64,000 bases of DNA from DATBDE01 sp045805605 (GTDB taxonomy: Bacteria; Actinomycetota; Thermoleophilia; Solirubrobacterales; Solirubrobacteraceae). The translations under genes were made by a program, and so were the position numbers. The notes below the pieces were generated by a model. It made no database searches and was not told the DNA's origin. It saw only the letters and a list, made by a program, of their open reading frames with translations. This document shows, one piece after another, positions 56,658 to 64,000 of the stretch (positions are counted from its first letter, which is position 1; each line of letters begins with the position of its first letter). The stretch is from positions 4,343 through 68,342 of the forward strand of contig JBJMKX010000110.1 in NCBI GenBank assembly GCA_045805605.1. The letters run 5' to 3'.

Positions 56658-57163
56658 GAGCGACTCCTTTCCGTGACTCCCTTCCTCGGCTTGACGTACC
56701 CCGAATGGAGTCGGGAAAAGCGCCCAAGCCTCGCCTGAGGGGCCGCCGTAACCCGCCGGACGGCGACGTCGTGGCGAGCGCCAGGCAGCGCGGCCGATCG
56801 AGTCTCGAAGTCCACGACGGCGGCAGTCAAGAACTCGAGCGCCACCGGGCGGAGCAGGAGAAGGCCGCTTGGCGCGAGGTCGCCTACGGGTACGGGCGTG
56901 CACTCAGGTCTCTCGACGCAGATCACCCCGAGTTCGCCATGTTCCGCCGGGGCTGGCATTGCGCCGCGTTCGTCGCCGGTCTTCCGCTCGCACCCTGCAA
57001 ATTCATCGAGGCCTCGACAAAATTGCAGCGATATCGCCCGGCACGCGCGCGCTTCCATAGCGCTTCCATAGCGGTGCCCAAACGGCACGCATCAGCAGCC
57101 GGCCTAGGCCTCCGAACAGTGCGAAACCTCCGTGACAGCAGGGGTTTCGCTCGGTCCAGAGGC
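56658..57163. other. 506-bp stretch of the integrated element without a supported gene
   Basis: Open frames exist on both strands. One on the plus strand from 56705 encodes REVAYGYGRALRSLDADHPE and runs into the tRNA antisense, so it is unlikely to be a whole gene. On the minus strand, 57069 down to about 56960 reads YGSAMEARACRAISLQFCRG. This parallels the integrase C-terminus (RGSAMEAPGSNTRQQ) and carries the 20-bp repeat shared with it. That may be the tail of a second, lost integrase. Confidence 0.4.
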
Positions 57164-57165
57164 GA

Positions 57166-57238
57166 AGCCCGCCCTCGGATTCGAACCGAGACCCCCAGAC
57201 TTACAAGGTCTGTGCTCTGCCAGTTGAGCTAGGCGGGC
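57166..57238 (-). tRNA. tRNA-Thr (anticodon UGU)
   Basis: 73 nt cloverleaf on the minus strand. The acceptor stem GCCCGCC pairs with GGCGGGC and the D-arm is GCTCAACTGGCAGAGC. The anticodon stem CAGAC/GTCTG holds the loop CTTGTAA (anticodon TGT, reads ACA), and the T-arm is CTCGGTTCGAATCCGAG. The discriminator is U, and CCA is not encoded. It is intact and was the insertion site of the element to its left. The next gene starts its 3' end 4 bp from the tRNA 5' end. Confidence 0.95.
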
Positions 57239-57241
57239 CGG

Positions 57242-58507
57242 CTAGACGAGCGCCGTGCGGCTGAGGATAAGCGCCAGCACCACGAGGACCAGAACCGCGG
57301 CGAGCACGAACGCCCGGGTCCGCCAGGGGGAACGCCCGGCGTTTCCGAGCGGCTCGATCGGCGAGCGCTGCCGCAGGCTCTGAAGGGACTCGGTCGGGCG
57401 AGGAAGCGGGTCGGCGGTGGCGAGATGGCGCCGAGGCGGGGCCGGCTGGCCCGGCGTCGAGGCAACCGGGTTGGGCGCACGCGCGGTGCTTTGCGGCCCG
57501 GAATCGGCGGGCGAGGGGACTGCGCGCACCGGCCTGCGCTCGGTGGCCCGCGCCGCCAGCGGCCGCACGGCCCTCCCGATCGGCTCGGGGACGATCGGCT
57601 TGCGGATGCGGTCGGGGTCGGCCAAGGTCTCCATCCGCGCTCGGGCGGTGTCGCGCTCGGCGAGCGCAGCCGTGCGAGCCCGCACCGCCGCGTCGCGCTC
57701 CCGCAGCGCCTGCTCGTGGTCGCGACGAGCGGCGTCGCGATCGCCGATGGCCTGATCGCGCTCGGCCTCGGCGCTCGCCGCGCGTGCGAGCGCCGCGTCG
57801 CGGTCGCGAAGAGCCTGCTCGCGCGCGGCGACGGCGCGGTCGAGCTCGGCCACCGCCGCCTCGCGGCGGCGCTCGGCCGCGCGGCTCTGGGCGACGGCGG
57901 GCACGCGCTCCGCCCGGGCCGCGTCGCGCTCGCGCAGCGCGTCATCGCGCTCGGCGGCGAGCCGACTCGCCTCGCGCCGCGCGTCGTCGCGCTCGGCCTG
58001 AAGCGCCGAGCGCGCCTCGGCGTGCTCGATGCGGGTCGCCTCCGCCTGCTCGGCGAGCGCGTCGCGGTCCGAGCGCATGCGGTTGCGTTCGTCGACGGCA
58101 CGTCGGTGGCGCGCGCTGAGCTCGGCGTGCTCGCGCCGCAGCCACGCCACCTCATCCTCGAGCCGCGCGACCTTGCGGCGCTCGGCCGCCAGCCGCTCGT
58201 GCTGGGTCGGGCGGCGCCGTTCGGCCGCCTCCAGCGGGACGACCACGCTGGGCGCGACCGCGAGCTCGGCCTGGCGGGGATCGACGGGGCCGCCATCCCA
58301 CGGGAACACCGCGATCCAGGTGACGCCCTCCTCGGCCGCCCAGGGCTTGTGGTCGAGCAGCGCCAGGAGGTGGCGCTCGCCGTCGTCGGTGCGGACCGTC
58401 AGCGAGGGCCGGACGAAGCGCAGGCCGCGTACGCCAAACCACCGTCCTTGGACCTCAAGCCGGCCGTCGACCACCTCGAATCGCTCGAGCTCGAACCCAG
58501 CTTCCAT
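57242..58507 (-). CDS. Coiled-coil protein with C-terminal membrane anchor
   Basis: 421 aa. The N-terminal ~95 residues are a beta-rich domain (FELERFEVVDGRLEVQGRWF, VRPSLTVRTDDGERHLLALL, WIAVFPWDGGPVDPRQAELA). Then about 180 residues of Arg/Glu/Ala/Asp heptads form a long coiled coil, with internal repeats of the type RDAALARAASAEAERDQAI and ALRERDAAVRARTAALAERD. A Pro-rich linker and one C-terminal TM helix (TRAFVLAAVLVLVVLALILS) complete it. A tail-anchored architecture. The extreme GC and Arg content make frame shadows strong. No family named. Confidence 0.75.
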   Translation of the reverse strand: MEAGFELERFEVVDGRLEVQGRWFGVRGLRFVRPSLTVRTDDGERHLLALLDHKPWAAEEGVTWIAVFPWDGGPVDPRQAELAVAPSVVVPLEAAERRRPTQHERLAAERRKVARLEDEVAWLRREHAELSARHRRAVDERNRMRSDRDALAEQAEATRIEHAEARSALQAERDDARREASRLAAERDDALRERDAARAERVPAVAQSRAAERRREAAVAELDRAVAAREQALRDRDAALARAASAEAERDQAIGDRDAARRDHEQALRERDAAVRARTAALAERDTARARMETLADPDRIRKPIVPEPIGRAVRPLAARATERRPVRAVPSPADSGPQSTARAPNPVASTPGQPAPPRRHLATADPLPRPTESLQSLRQRSPIEPLGNAGRSPWRTRAFVLAAVLVLVVLALILSRTALV

Positions 58508-58536
58508 GCCATCCGCTGTCGTCACGACCCCACGGT

Positions 58537-59490
58537 TTACCCGATTACGGCCCCGCGGTCGCGCGCCGATGAGCAACCGGCGAGGCCCGACGCCTGCCGC
58601 ACGCCGTCGCGAATGGCCGTCGCGGCGGCCTCGGCGGCCACCGCCTCGAGCACCAGCGGGTCCGCGTCGGCCTCCCCTCCGGCGAGGCAGGCGACGAGGT
58701 CGCCGTCCACCGCCGTGGCGCTGGGAACCACCGCGCGCGCGACTCCTGAGGTCGCCGCGCGCGCGATCTTCCAGGCCTCGAGCTTGCTCACGCCGACGTC
58801 CGTGAGGATCACCACCAGCGTCGTCGCATCGGCGATGGGCAGCGGCGGCCGCTCGCCCGCCAGCAGCAGCTCGGTGGAGCGCACGTAGGCGTCGTCGCGC
58901 CAGACACCGGCGAGCACCGCGCCGTCCTCGCCGACGACCTCGCCGAAAGCGTTGACGGCGGCCAAGGCACACACCGTCGCGCCGTCGACCTCGAACGACG
59001 CGGCGCCGAACCCGCCCTTGGTCCAGTGGTCGTGGCCGAGCAGCTTGCCGACGCTGCAGCCGGTACCGGCGCCGACCGTCCCCCGCTCGATCGTCTCGCC
59101 GGCGGCCTCGCACGCGGCGCGGCCCGCCGCCGCGTCCGGGCGCGCGCCGGGAGACCCGAGCGCCAAGTCGAACAGCACGGCGGTGAAGACGACCGGCACC
59201 GTCCCCCACGGGGTCGGCCGGCCCAGGTCGCGCTCCTCCAGCCATGCCGCGACGCCGTCCGCGGCGCTCAGCCCGAACGCGCTTCCGCCCGTGAGCAACG
59301 CCGCCTGCACCCCGGGCGCGCGTGAGGCGGGCGAGAGCTGGTCGCTCTCGCGCGTGCCCGGGCCGCCCCCGCGGACCTCGGCGGCGCCGACGCACCCGCG
59401 CGGCGGGAGGATCACCGTGCAGCCGGTCGCGCCGTCGAGATCGGTCCAGTGGCCGGCGCGGAACCCGGGCGGCAGGGATTGCATGCGCAC
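58537..59490 (-). CDS. P1-family peptidase (DmpA/BapA-like L-aminopeptidase)
   Basis: 317 aa. Family landmarks: GHWTDLDGATGCTVILPPRG, GGSAFGLSAADGVAAWLEE and GTVGAGTGCSVGKLLG. The autocleavage site and N-terminal nucleophile region is PLPIADATTLVVILTDV, and ARAVVPSATAVDGDLV is present. These Ntn-like enzymes split themselves into two chains and remove N-terminal residues from D-, L- or beta-peptides. No signal peptide. Two ATGs in the first three codons are possible. Not obviously linked to a neighbour. Confidence 0.9.
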   Translation of the reverse strand: MRMQSLPPGFRAGHWTDLDGATGCTVILPPRGCVGAAEVRGGGPGTRESDQLSPASRAPGVQAALLTGGSAFGLSAADGVAAWLEERDLGRPTPWGTVPVVFTAVLFDLALGSPGARPDAAAGRAACEAAGETIERGTVGAGTGCSVGKLLGHDHWTKGGFGAASFEVDGATVCALAAVNAFGEVVGEDGAVLAGVWRDDAYVRSTELLLAGERPPLPIADATTLVVILTDVGVSKLEAWKIARAATSGVARAVVPSATAVDGDLVACLAGGEADADPLVLEAVAAEAAATAIRDGVRQASGLAGCSSARDRGAVIG

Positions 59491-59552
59491 CGACCCTAGT
59501 TACGCACGCCGGCTCGTGCGGCCTGCGGCCGCCCGGCCAGCGCGCGCACTCT

Positions 59553-60308
59553 TCAGACGCCCAAGAGCTCGCGCAGCCGCACGCCGTTGCGGACCGCGAA
59601 CCCCTCCCAGTCGTTGTTGAAGTACGCGAAGACCTCGACCGACTGGCGCCACTCCCCCAGGCGCTCGGCCCACTCGGCGAGCTCGGCGGCCGAGTAGTTG
59701 CCCCGCCGCCCGCGGTGGCCATGGTGGAAGCGCAGGAACGTCCAGTCGGCGGTGAACTCGTGCGCCACCCACGGCCGCTTGGGGCTGTCGCCGATGGCCA
59801 GCGCGACCCCGTGCGAGCGCAACAGCGCGTAGACCTCCGCCTCGAACCAGGACGGGTGGCGCAGCTCGAAGCAGTGCCGCCCGGGCGGAAGCCGCTCGAG
59901 CGCGAAGCGCAGCCGCTCGTCGTCGCGGCGGAACGACTCGGGCAGCTGCCAGACGATTGGCCCAAGCTTGGGCGTGCCAACCAACGGCTCGATGCGCTCG
60001 TAGAACCGGCGGACGCCGCGATCCATGTCGGTCAGCCGCTTCATGTGGGTCAGGAAGCGGCTGGACTTCAGCGCGAAGAGAAAGTGGTCGGGCGTCTGGC
60101 GCGCCCACTGGGCCACCGCATCGCGCGAGGCCAGCCGGTAGAAGGTCGAGTTGACCTCCACCGTGTCGAACAGGGTCGCGTAGTGCTCGAGCCAGCGCGA
60201 GGGCGGACAGCCCTTGGGGTACACCGCCCCGCGCCAATCCGCGTAGTTCCACCCCGAGCAGCCGACGTGGACGGGCTTCGGCGACGAGCTCGAGGAGCTC
60301 CGGCTCAT
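59553..60308 (-). CDS. DUF72-family protein
   Basis: 251 aa TIM-barrel-like: VHVGCSGWNYADWRGAVYPKG, LFDTVEVNSTFYRLAS, FLFALKSSRFLTHMKRLTD and IVWQLPESFRRDDERLRFAL. HPSWFEAEVYALLRSHGVAL and EVFAYFNNDWEGFAVRNG complete the DUF72 signature. The YFNND and EVNSTFY motifs are invariant in the family, whose biochemical role is unknown. Its ATG overlaps the stop of the next gene upstream (ATGA). Length is usual. Confidence 0.92.
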   Translation of the reverse strand: MSRSSSSSSPKPVHVGCSGWNYADWRGAVYPKGCPPSRWLEHYATLFDTVEVNSTFYRLASRDAVAQWARQTPDHFLFALKSSRFLTHMKRLTDMDRGVRRFYERIEPLVGTPKLGPIVWQLPESFRRDDERLRFALERLPPGRHCFELRHPSWFEAEVYALLRSHGVALAIGDSPKRPWVAHEFTADWTFLRFHHGHRGRRGNYSAAELAEWAERLGEWRQSVEVFAYFNNDWEGFAVRNGVRLRELLGV

Positions 60309-60688
60309 CCAAGGCGCGCGAGCACCCAGCCGTCGTCCTCGCGGCCGAGCGTGAGCGTCGTCTCGCCGTCGCCGGCGTCGATGCGGAAGACCGCCTCGTC
60401 CTGCTCCTTGCCGGGGAGGTCGCGCACCTGCACGAGCGCCATGTCCCGGATCGGCGTGCCCGGCTTGGCCTGCTCGAACTCGCGCCGCGCCGCCTGGTGG
60501 AGCCGGTCGCGGTCCCAGCCCTTGTCCTCGGCATGCGCGGCGGCCAGGGCACGGTCGGCGGCGCGGATGTCGGCGCCGAAGCGCTCGGCGAGCGCGCGGC
60601 GGCGGCGGGCGTTGGCGACCGCACCGCCCAGCGCGAGCAGCGCGAGCGCCGCGAGGACGGCGAGGACGACGATTTCCCAGGTCTCCAT
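60305..60688 (-). CDS. Small membrane protein with cytosolic helical domain
   Basis: 127 aa from the ATG at 60688: one N-terminal TM helix (WEIVVLAVLAALALLALGGA). A basic RRRRALAERFG and a soluble part follow (DIRAADRALAAAHAEDKGWD, ALVQVRDLPGKEQDEAVFRI, TTLTLGREDDGWVLARL). It is translationally coupled to the DUF72 gene. Hypothetical; the soluble part has the look of a small beta domain. An in-frame start upstream (60841) would overlap the divergent EamA gene and is unlikely. Confidence 0.7.
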   Translation of the reverse strand: METWEIVVLAVLAALALLALGGAVANARRRRALAERFGADIRAADRALAAAHAEDKGWDRDRLHQAARREFEQAKPGTPIRDMALVQVRDLPGKEQDEAVFRIDAGDGETTLTLGREDDGWVLARLG

Positions 60689-60716
60689 CGGCGGCATGAA
60701 AGCATCCCGGTCCTCC

Positions 60717-61619
60717 ATGACCGCTCGCGCGTGGGTGACATTCGCCGCCGTCAGCGCCCTCTGGGGCATCCCGTACCTGTTCATCAAGATCGCCGTCGGC
60801 GACTTCTCGCCCGGTGTCGTGGCCTGGGGCCGCGTCGCCATCGGCGCCGTGGTGCTCGTCCCGATCGCCTGGAGGATCGGGGCGCTGCGCGGCCTGCGCG
60901 AGCACTGGCGGGCGGTCGCCGCCTACGCCGCGTGCGAGATCATCGTCCCGTTCTTCCTCATCGCCGCCGGCGAGGGCTACGTCTCCTCGTCGCTGGCGTC
61001 GATCCTCATCGCCACCATGCCGCTGATGGTGGCGCTTCTGGCGCTGCGCTTCGCGCCCGAGGAGAAGCCGACGCCGGTGCGGCTCGTGGGCCTGGTGATC
61101 GGCCTCGCCGGCGTCATCGCCCTGCTGGGCATCGACGTCGCCGGCCACCCGGAGGAGTTCTTCGGCGCCGTCTGCGTGCTCGTGGCGACGGTCGGCTACG
61201 CGTCCGCGCCGATCATCATCAACCGCAAGCTCTCCACCCAGCACCCCCTCGGGCCGGTGTCGGCGGGGCTCGTACTGGCCACGCTCGTGCTCTCCCCGGT
61301 GGCTGCGCTCACCACGCCGAGCGCGGCACCGTCGGCCGATGCGATCGCCTCGGTGGTCGTTTTGGGCGTGGGCTGCACCGCTCTCGGCCTGGTGCTGTTC
61401 TTCGTGCTCATCACCGAGGCCGGCCCCAGCCGCGCCAGCGTGATCACCTATGTCAACCCGGTCGTGGCGGTGACGCTGGGCGTGATCTTCCTGGACGAGC
61501 GCCTGGGTCCGGGCGCGGCAGTCGGGTTGCCGCTGATCCTGATCGGGTCGTGGCTGGCGACGATGCGGGCTAGGCGGGTACCGCGCGCGACGCGAGGTGA
61601 GCTCCGACCTTCCGCTTGA
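60717..61619 (+). CDS. EamA-family (DMT) transporter
   Basis: 300 aa, ten TM helices in two EamA repeats: VTFAAVSALWGIPYLFIKIA with PGVVAWGRVAIGAVVLVPIA, then FGAVCVLVATVGYASAPIII and GLVLFFVLITEAGPSRASVI with YVNPVVAVTLGVIFLDERLG. It exports small metabolites such as amino acids; the substrate cannot be read from the sequence. It is divergent from the small membrane-protein gene by 28 bp, and its 3' end overlaps the convergent sigma-factor gene by 50 bp. Confidence 0.92.
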   Translation: MTARAWVTFAAVSALWGIPYLFIKIAVGDFSPGVVAWGRVAIGAVVLVPIAWRIGALRGLREHWRAVAAYAACEIIVPFFLIAAGEGYVSSSLASILIATMPLMVALLALRFAPEEKPTPVRLVGLVIGLAGVIALLGIDVAGHPEEFFGAVCVLVATVGYASAPIIINRKLSTQHPLGPVSAGLVLATLVLSPVAALTTPSAAPSADAIASVVVLGVGCTALGLVLFFVLITEAGPSRASVITYVNPVVAVTLGVIFLDERLGPGAAVGLPLILIGSWLATMRARRVPRATRGELRPSA

Positions 61620-62268
61620 CGCGCTGCAGCGCGTTGTCGACCGTCTTCGTGTCGCAATCGAGCCGCTCGCCGATCACCTCATAGGAATGACCGTCGAGGT
61701 AGAGAGCCAGGACGTGGCTCTCGAGGTCCGACAGCACGCTGGTCAGGCAGGCCACCAGGCTCTCGAGCTCCTCTCCGGCGATCACCTGGTTGGCCGGGTC
61801 CCGAACGGCTGGGCCCGGAAGAACCTCCTCCAGCGTGGTCTCCGAGTCAGGTCCGGCCGCGGCCGGCGTCTGGCTGAAGGAGACGTACTGGTTGAGCGGA
61901 GTGTGCTTGTTGCGGGTCGCGGTCTTCACCGCGGTGATGATCTGTCTGGTGATGCAGAGCTCCGCGAAGCCGCGGAAGCTCGATTCGCGCTCGGGCCGGT
62001 AATCCCGGATCGCCTTGAAGAGCCCGAGCATCCCCTCCTGCATCAGGTCGTCGGCGTCGCCGCCGAGCAGGAAGTACGACGAGGACTTGACGCGGACAAA
62101 GCGCCGGTAGCGGCGGACGAGCTGGTCGTACGCGTCGGTTCGACCATTCTTCGCGAGGGCGACGAGAAACTCGTCATCCGGGCCGGGGCCGGTATGTCGG
62201 GCCCCTTCCGGGACGGCGCGACCCTGAACGACAGCATGCTCTTCGGTGCTTGGGGTGGGAACTGCCAC
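61570..62268 (-). CDS. Sigma-70 family RNA polymerase sigma factor, SigH-like
   Basis: 232 aa. Region 2: LVRRYRRFVRVKSSSYFLLGGDADDLMQEGMLGLFKAIRDYRPERESSFRGFAELCITRQIITAVKTATRNK in separate blocks. Region 4: LSDLESHVLALYLDGHSYEVIGERLDCDTKTVDNALQRVKRKV. It is closest in style to the SigH (sporulation/stationary-phase) subgroup. No anti-sigma gene lies next to it. The 252 bp upstream (62269-62520) hold no gene I can support. The start is the first GTG/ATG keeping VPTPSTEEHAVVQ. Confidence 0.88.
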   Translation of the reverse strand: MAVPTPSTEEHAVVQGRAVPEGARHTGPGPDDEFLVALAKNGRTDAYDQLVRRYRRFVRVKSSSYFLLGGDADDLMQEGMLGLFKAIRDYRPERESSFRGFAELCITRQIITAVKTATRNKHTPLNQYVSFSQTPAAAGPDSETTLEEVLPGPAVRDPANQVIAGEELESLVACLTSVLSDLESHVLALYLDGHSYEVIGERLDCDTKTVDNALQRVKRKVGAHLASRAVPA

Positions 62269-62520
62269 AGCAACCTCCTTGACGAGAGTTGTGTGGCGCC
62301 CAGTTCCTCCCCTGAGGCGCCGAATACGGGTGCTCCATCAGGCTCCACCTGAGGTTCACCCATTTCGTCGCGAGGAGCCTACTTGCGGATCGGCGAATGT
62401 CAACCACAGTTCGGAGCCGATGCAATTCGGCTTGCAGGATCCATGCCTGGGACCCCGCGGAATGCCCCATCCGTCCGCGGTCGCTGTTAATCGGTGACGC
62501 GCTCGGCGAGCGGCGCCGGA

Positions 62521-62997
62521 CTAGTCCGGGGTGCAGTCGGATCCTCCGGCGTCGCCGAATCGCCCGAGGAGCTCGGCGAGAGTCTTCATCTCATCCTCAC
62601 TGAGCACGGCGCTCAGGCGGCGCTCGATGTCCTCGATATGTCCCGGGGATGCCTCCCTGAGCTTCTCCAGGCCCGCATCCGTGAGAATCGCGTAGCTCAC
62701 CCGCGCGTCCGACTTGCATTCGCCCTTCCCGACAAGGCCCTGAGCCTCAAGCCGGTCGAGCAGGCGGGTGATCCCCGATGGCGAGAGGTTCAGCTCGTTC
62801 GCCAGGTCGATCCGCCTCATGCCCTCCTCGCCGGCGCGGTAGAGGAGGAGCAGCGTCCCGTAGTCGTTCACGGTGAGGCCGTGGCGCGCAACGAGGGCAG
62901 CACTGAGCTCGCGGACGAGCGCCGCGTGGGCGTTGATCAGGTTGCCGAACGCATCCGTGGACGGCAGTGCTTGAGTGTTCAACTGTTGTGTAGTCAA
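62521..62997 (-). CDS. MarR-family regulator
   Basis: 158 aa winged helix: TVNDYGTLLLLYRAGEEGMR, RIDLANELNLSPSGITRLLDRLEAQGLVGKGECKSDARVSYAILTDAG. TTG start. It is divergent from yceI, and the gap contains a promoter and a palindrome. A single Cys near the wing (ECKSD) and one at the C-terminus (SDCTPD) could act as a redox switch, in keeping with the YceI/FMN-reductase neighbours. Ligand unknown. Confidence 0.9.
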   Translation of the reverse strand: MTTQQLNTQALPSTDAFGNLINAHAALVRELSAALVARHGLTVNDYGTLLLLYRAGEEGMRRIDLANELNLSPSGITRLLDRLEAQGLVGKGECKSDARVSYAILTDAGLEKLREASPGHIEDIERRLSAVLSEDEMKTLAELLGRFGDAGGSDCTPD

Positions 62998-63027
62998 GTT
63001 TCTCTGCTAAACTGTTTGACAGGTCAA
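62986..63027 (+). promoter_or_regulatory. yceI promoter overlapped by a MarR operator
   Basis: A -35 (TTGTGT, 62986-62991) and a -10 (TAAACT, 63008-63013) are 16 bp apart. The palindrome TTGACAGGTCAA (63016-63027) lies at the expected start site. Binding of the divergently encoded MarR there would block yceI. Confidence 0.6.
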
Positions 63028-63059
63028 CTAAGTCTACTCCACCCGAAGGAGACCTTCAA

Positions 63060-63605
63060 ATGACGACAGCACAGGCAGAGTCAACCATTCCGACCGGCAC
63101 ATGGCAATCCGATCCGGTTCATTCCCATGTCGGGTTTGCGGTGAAGCACGTGGTCGGGACATTCCGCGGCAGCTTCGGCGAGTTCGAGGCGAAGCTCAGC
63201 GATTCATCCGGCAAGCCCGAGCTCTCGGGTCACGTCCCGGTGAAGAGCGTCGAGGTCAAGGAGGAGAGCCTCCAGGGCCATCTGCTCTCTCCTGAGTTCT
63301 TCGACGCCGAGAAGACGCCGCAGATCTCATTCCGATCGACCCGGATCGAGATAGAGGAGGGCCAGGTCGTCGTCGACGGCGAGCTCACGGTGAGGGACAT
63401 CACGAAGCCTGTGGTGGCCCGCGGCGAGGTGAACGGCCCGGCGCCGGGACCGGACGGCAACGAGCGGATCGGGCTCGATCTCGAGACGAAGGTCGACCGC
63501 CACGACTACGGCCTCGACTGGCAGATGGAGCTCCCCGGCGGCGGCAAGACCCTCGGCGACGAGGTGACGCTCTCCGTCCACCTCGAGCTCATCAACGAGG
63601 CGTAA
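63060..63605 (+). CDS. YceI-family protein
   Basis: 181 aa lipocalin-like beta barrel: GTWQSDPVHSHVGFAVKHVV, GTFRGSFGEFEAKL, HLLSPEFFDAEKTPQISFRS, and VDGELTVRDITKPVV. Family members bind isoprenoid or other lipophilic molecules. No signal peptide, so cytosolic, unlike the periplasmic E. coli form. AAGGAG lies 8 nt before the ATG. The FMN reductase gene follows 4 bp downstream, so the two are co-transcribed and probably controlled by the MarR protein. Confidence 0.93.
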   Translation: MTTAQAESTIPTGTWQSDPVHSHVGFAVKHVVGTFRGSFGEFEAKLSDSSGKPELSGHVPVKSVEVKEESLQGHLLSPEFFDAEKTPQISFRSTRIEIEEGQVVVDGELTVRDITKPVVARGEVNGPAPGPDGNERIGLDLETKVDRHDYGLDWQMELPGGGKTLGDEVTLSVHLELINEA

Positions 63606-63609
63606 CGAG

Positions 63610-64000
63610 ATGAAGGTGCTCGCGATCTCAGGAAGCCTGCGTCGCGACTCCCACAACGGGACGCTGCTGCGGGCGGCGGCGGAGCTGCTGCCGCCGTCCG
63701 TGGAGCTCGACGTCTTCGATGGCCTGAAGGCCGTCGAGCCGTACGACGAGGACGACGACAGCAGCCGCGGCCCCGTCGGGGCCCGGCGGCTGCGCGACGC
63801 CCTCGAGGCCGCGGACGCCGTCCTGATCGCCACGCCGGAGTACAACTCCTCCGTCCCCGGGCAGCTCAAGAACGCCGTCGACTGGGCCTCGCGACCGCTC
63901 GGCGAGAACGTCCTCTGGGGCAAGCCCACCGCCGTCGTCGGCGCCAGCACGGGGACCTTCGGCGCCGTCTGGGCGCAGGCGGAGTTGCGCAAGGCGCTTG
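63610..64000 (+). CDS. NADPH-dependent FMN reductase, 3' end outside window
   Basis: The first 130 codons of a flavodoxin-like quinone/FMN reductase: VLAISGSLRRDSHNGTLLRA, ADAVLIATPEYNSSVPGQLK, and NAVDWASRPLG with VVGASTGTFGAVWAQAEL. The GSLRRxSxN phosphate loop and TPEYNSSVPG FMN loop are clear. It transfers electrons from NADPH to FMN, quinones or chromate. It is downstream of yceI in a likely MarR-controlled oxidative or electrophile response unit. Confidence 0.92.
   Translation, partial: MKVLAISGSLRRDSHNGTLLRAAAELLPPSVELDVFDGLKAVEPYDEDDDSSRGPVGARRLRDALEAADAVLIATPEYNSSVPGQLKNAVDWASRPLGENVLWGKPTAVVGASTGTFGAVWAQAELRKAL

Larger units (their letters stand above)
55440..57211. mobile_element. 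1.7-kb integrated element at tRNA-Thr, flanked by 48-bp direct repeats
   Basis: A perfect 48-bp repeat at 55440-55487 and 57164-57211 brackets the element. The right copy is the 3' half of tRNA-Thr plus two bases; the left copy lacks the tRNA 5' half. Inside are an N-terminally short tyrosine recombinase 18 bp from the left repeat, a sensor-domain remnant and a CsbD-like gene. A 20-bp word, GCGCTTCCATAGCGCTTCCA, is repeated at 55591 and 57049. This is the structure left by site-specific insertion into a tRNA. The small size and truncated integrase suggest a decayed or minimal island. Confidence 0.82.

Noticed and set aside
56705..57232. Plus-strand 175-codon frame in the integrated element
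   Set aside because: It runs antisense through most of the tRNA-Thr gene and has no domain; part of it may be ancient coding sequence but not a present gene.
62269..62520. Possible gene between the SigH-like and MarR genes
   Set aside because: All frames are short or shadows, and no ribosome site precedes them.
1..64000. CRISPR arrays, rRNA genes, replication origin, prophage or secretion-system clusters
   Set aside because: I scanned for regularly spaced repeats, rRNA words, DnaA-box clusters and phage structural genes and saw none; the only mobile structure is the small tRNA-Thr element plus palindromic repeats.

Overview
The window is 64 kb of very GC-rich, densely packed chromosome. The gene content points to an actinomycete of the Thermoleophilia/Solirubrobacterales type: an ANTAR regulator, a MarP-type periplasmic protease, FHA and RskA-type anti-sigma proteins, the actinobacterial PspA/PspAA/PspAB set, a c-di-AMP riboswitch ahead of an NlpC/P60 hydrolase, and many GTG/TTG starts with 1-4 bp stop/start overlaps. 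The lineage is an inference from style and gene set. No 16S rRNA or other marker is present.

Layout. 1-7.6 kb: a truncated GH13 glucosidase, an ANTAR regulator and an AddA-AddB-like helicase-nuclease pair. 7.9-16.3 kb: a type IA topoisomerase, MarP-like protease, penicillin-binding protein, a lipoprotein, small zinc-ribbon and FHA proteins and an orphan ParA. 16.3-20.6 kb: the aspartate-family operon lysA-hom-thrC-thrB. 20.6-30.6 kb: envelope genes (hydrolase, Lgt, a wrecked M23 peptidase), the phage-shock module (htpX-pspAB facing pspA-pspAA and a secreted protein), the riboswitch-controlled NlpC/P60 protein, a cell-wall-binding lipoprotein and a methyltransferase behind a REP-like hairpin. 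30.7-33.6 kb: exonuclease VII (xseA-xseB) coupled to an enolase-superfamily gene and DUF192. 33.6-42 kb: TetR/MFS efflux pair with visible operators, aldo-keto reductase, MmyB-type regulator, alcohol dehydrogenase, and divergent thiolase and 3-hydroxyacyl-CoA dehydrogenase genes, together with three copies of a ~100-bp palindromic repeat. 42-49 kb: CNNM/CorC protein, cobalamin-binding protein, MarR and SnoaL genes, rhomboid protease and two ECF sigma modules. 49-55 kb: an in-frame PlsC-GpsA fusion, a nucleotide-sugar epimerase, a broken MBL-fold gene, a sulfatase and a PEP-mutase/ICL-family enzyme. 55.4-57.2 kb: a 1.7-kb integrated element at tRNA-Thr(UGU). 57.2-64 kb: coiled-coil tail-anchored protein, P1 peptidase, DUF72, EamA transporter, SigH-like sigma factor, and a MarR/YceI/FMN-reductase unit running off the end.

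The observations most worth following are these. Several genes can only be started sensibly at a CTG codon, four of them where the CTG overlaps the upstream TGA as CTGA. Both AddA and AddB carry the four-cysteine iron-staple arrangement. A PlsC-GpsA fusion has lost the expected catalytic lysine of its dehydrogenase half. A local family of long palindromic repeats abuts genes, in one case sharing a stop codon. A minimal integrative element is flanked by a perfect 48-bp duplication of the tRNA-Thr 3' half. No single undescribed system is proven; these are leads.
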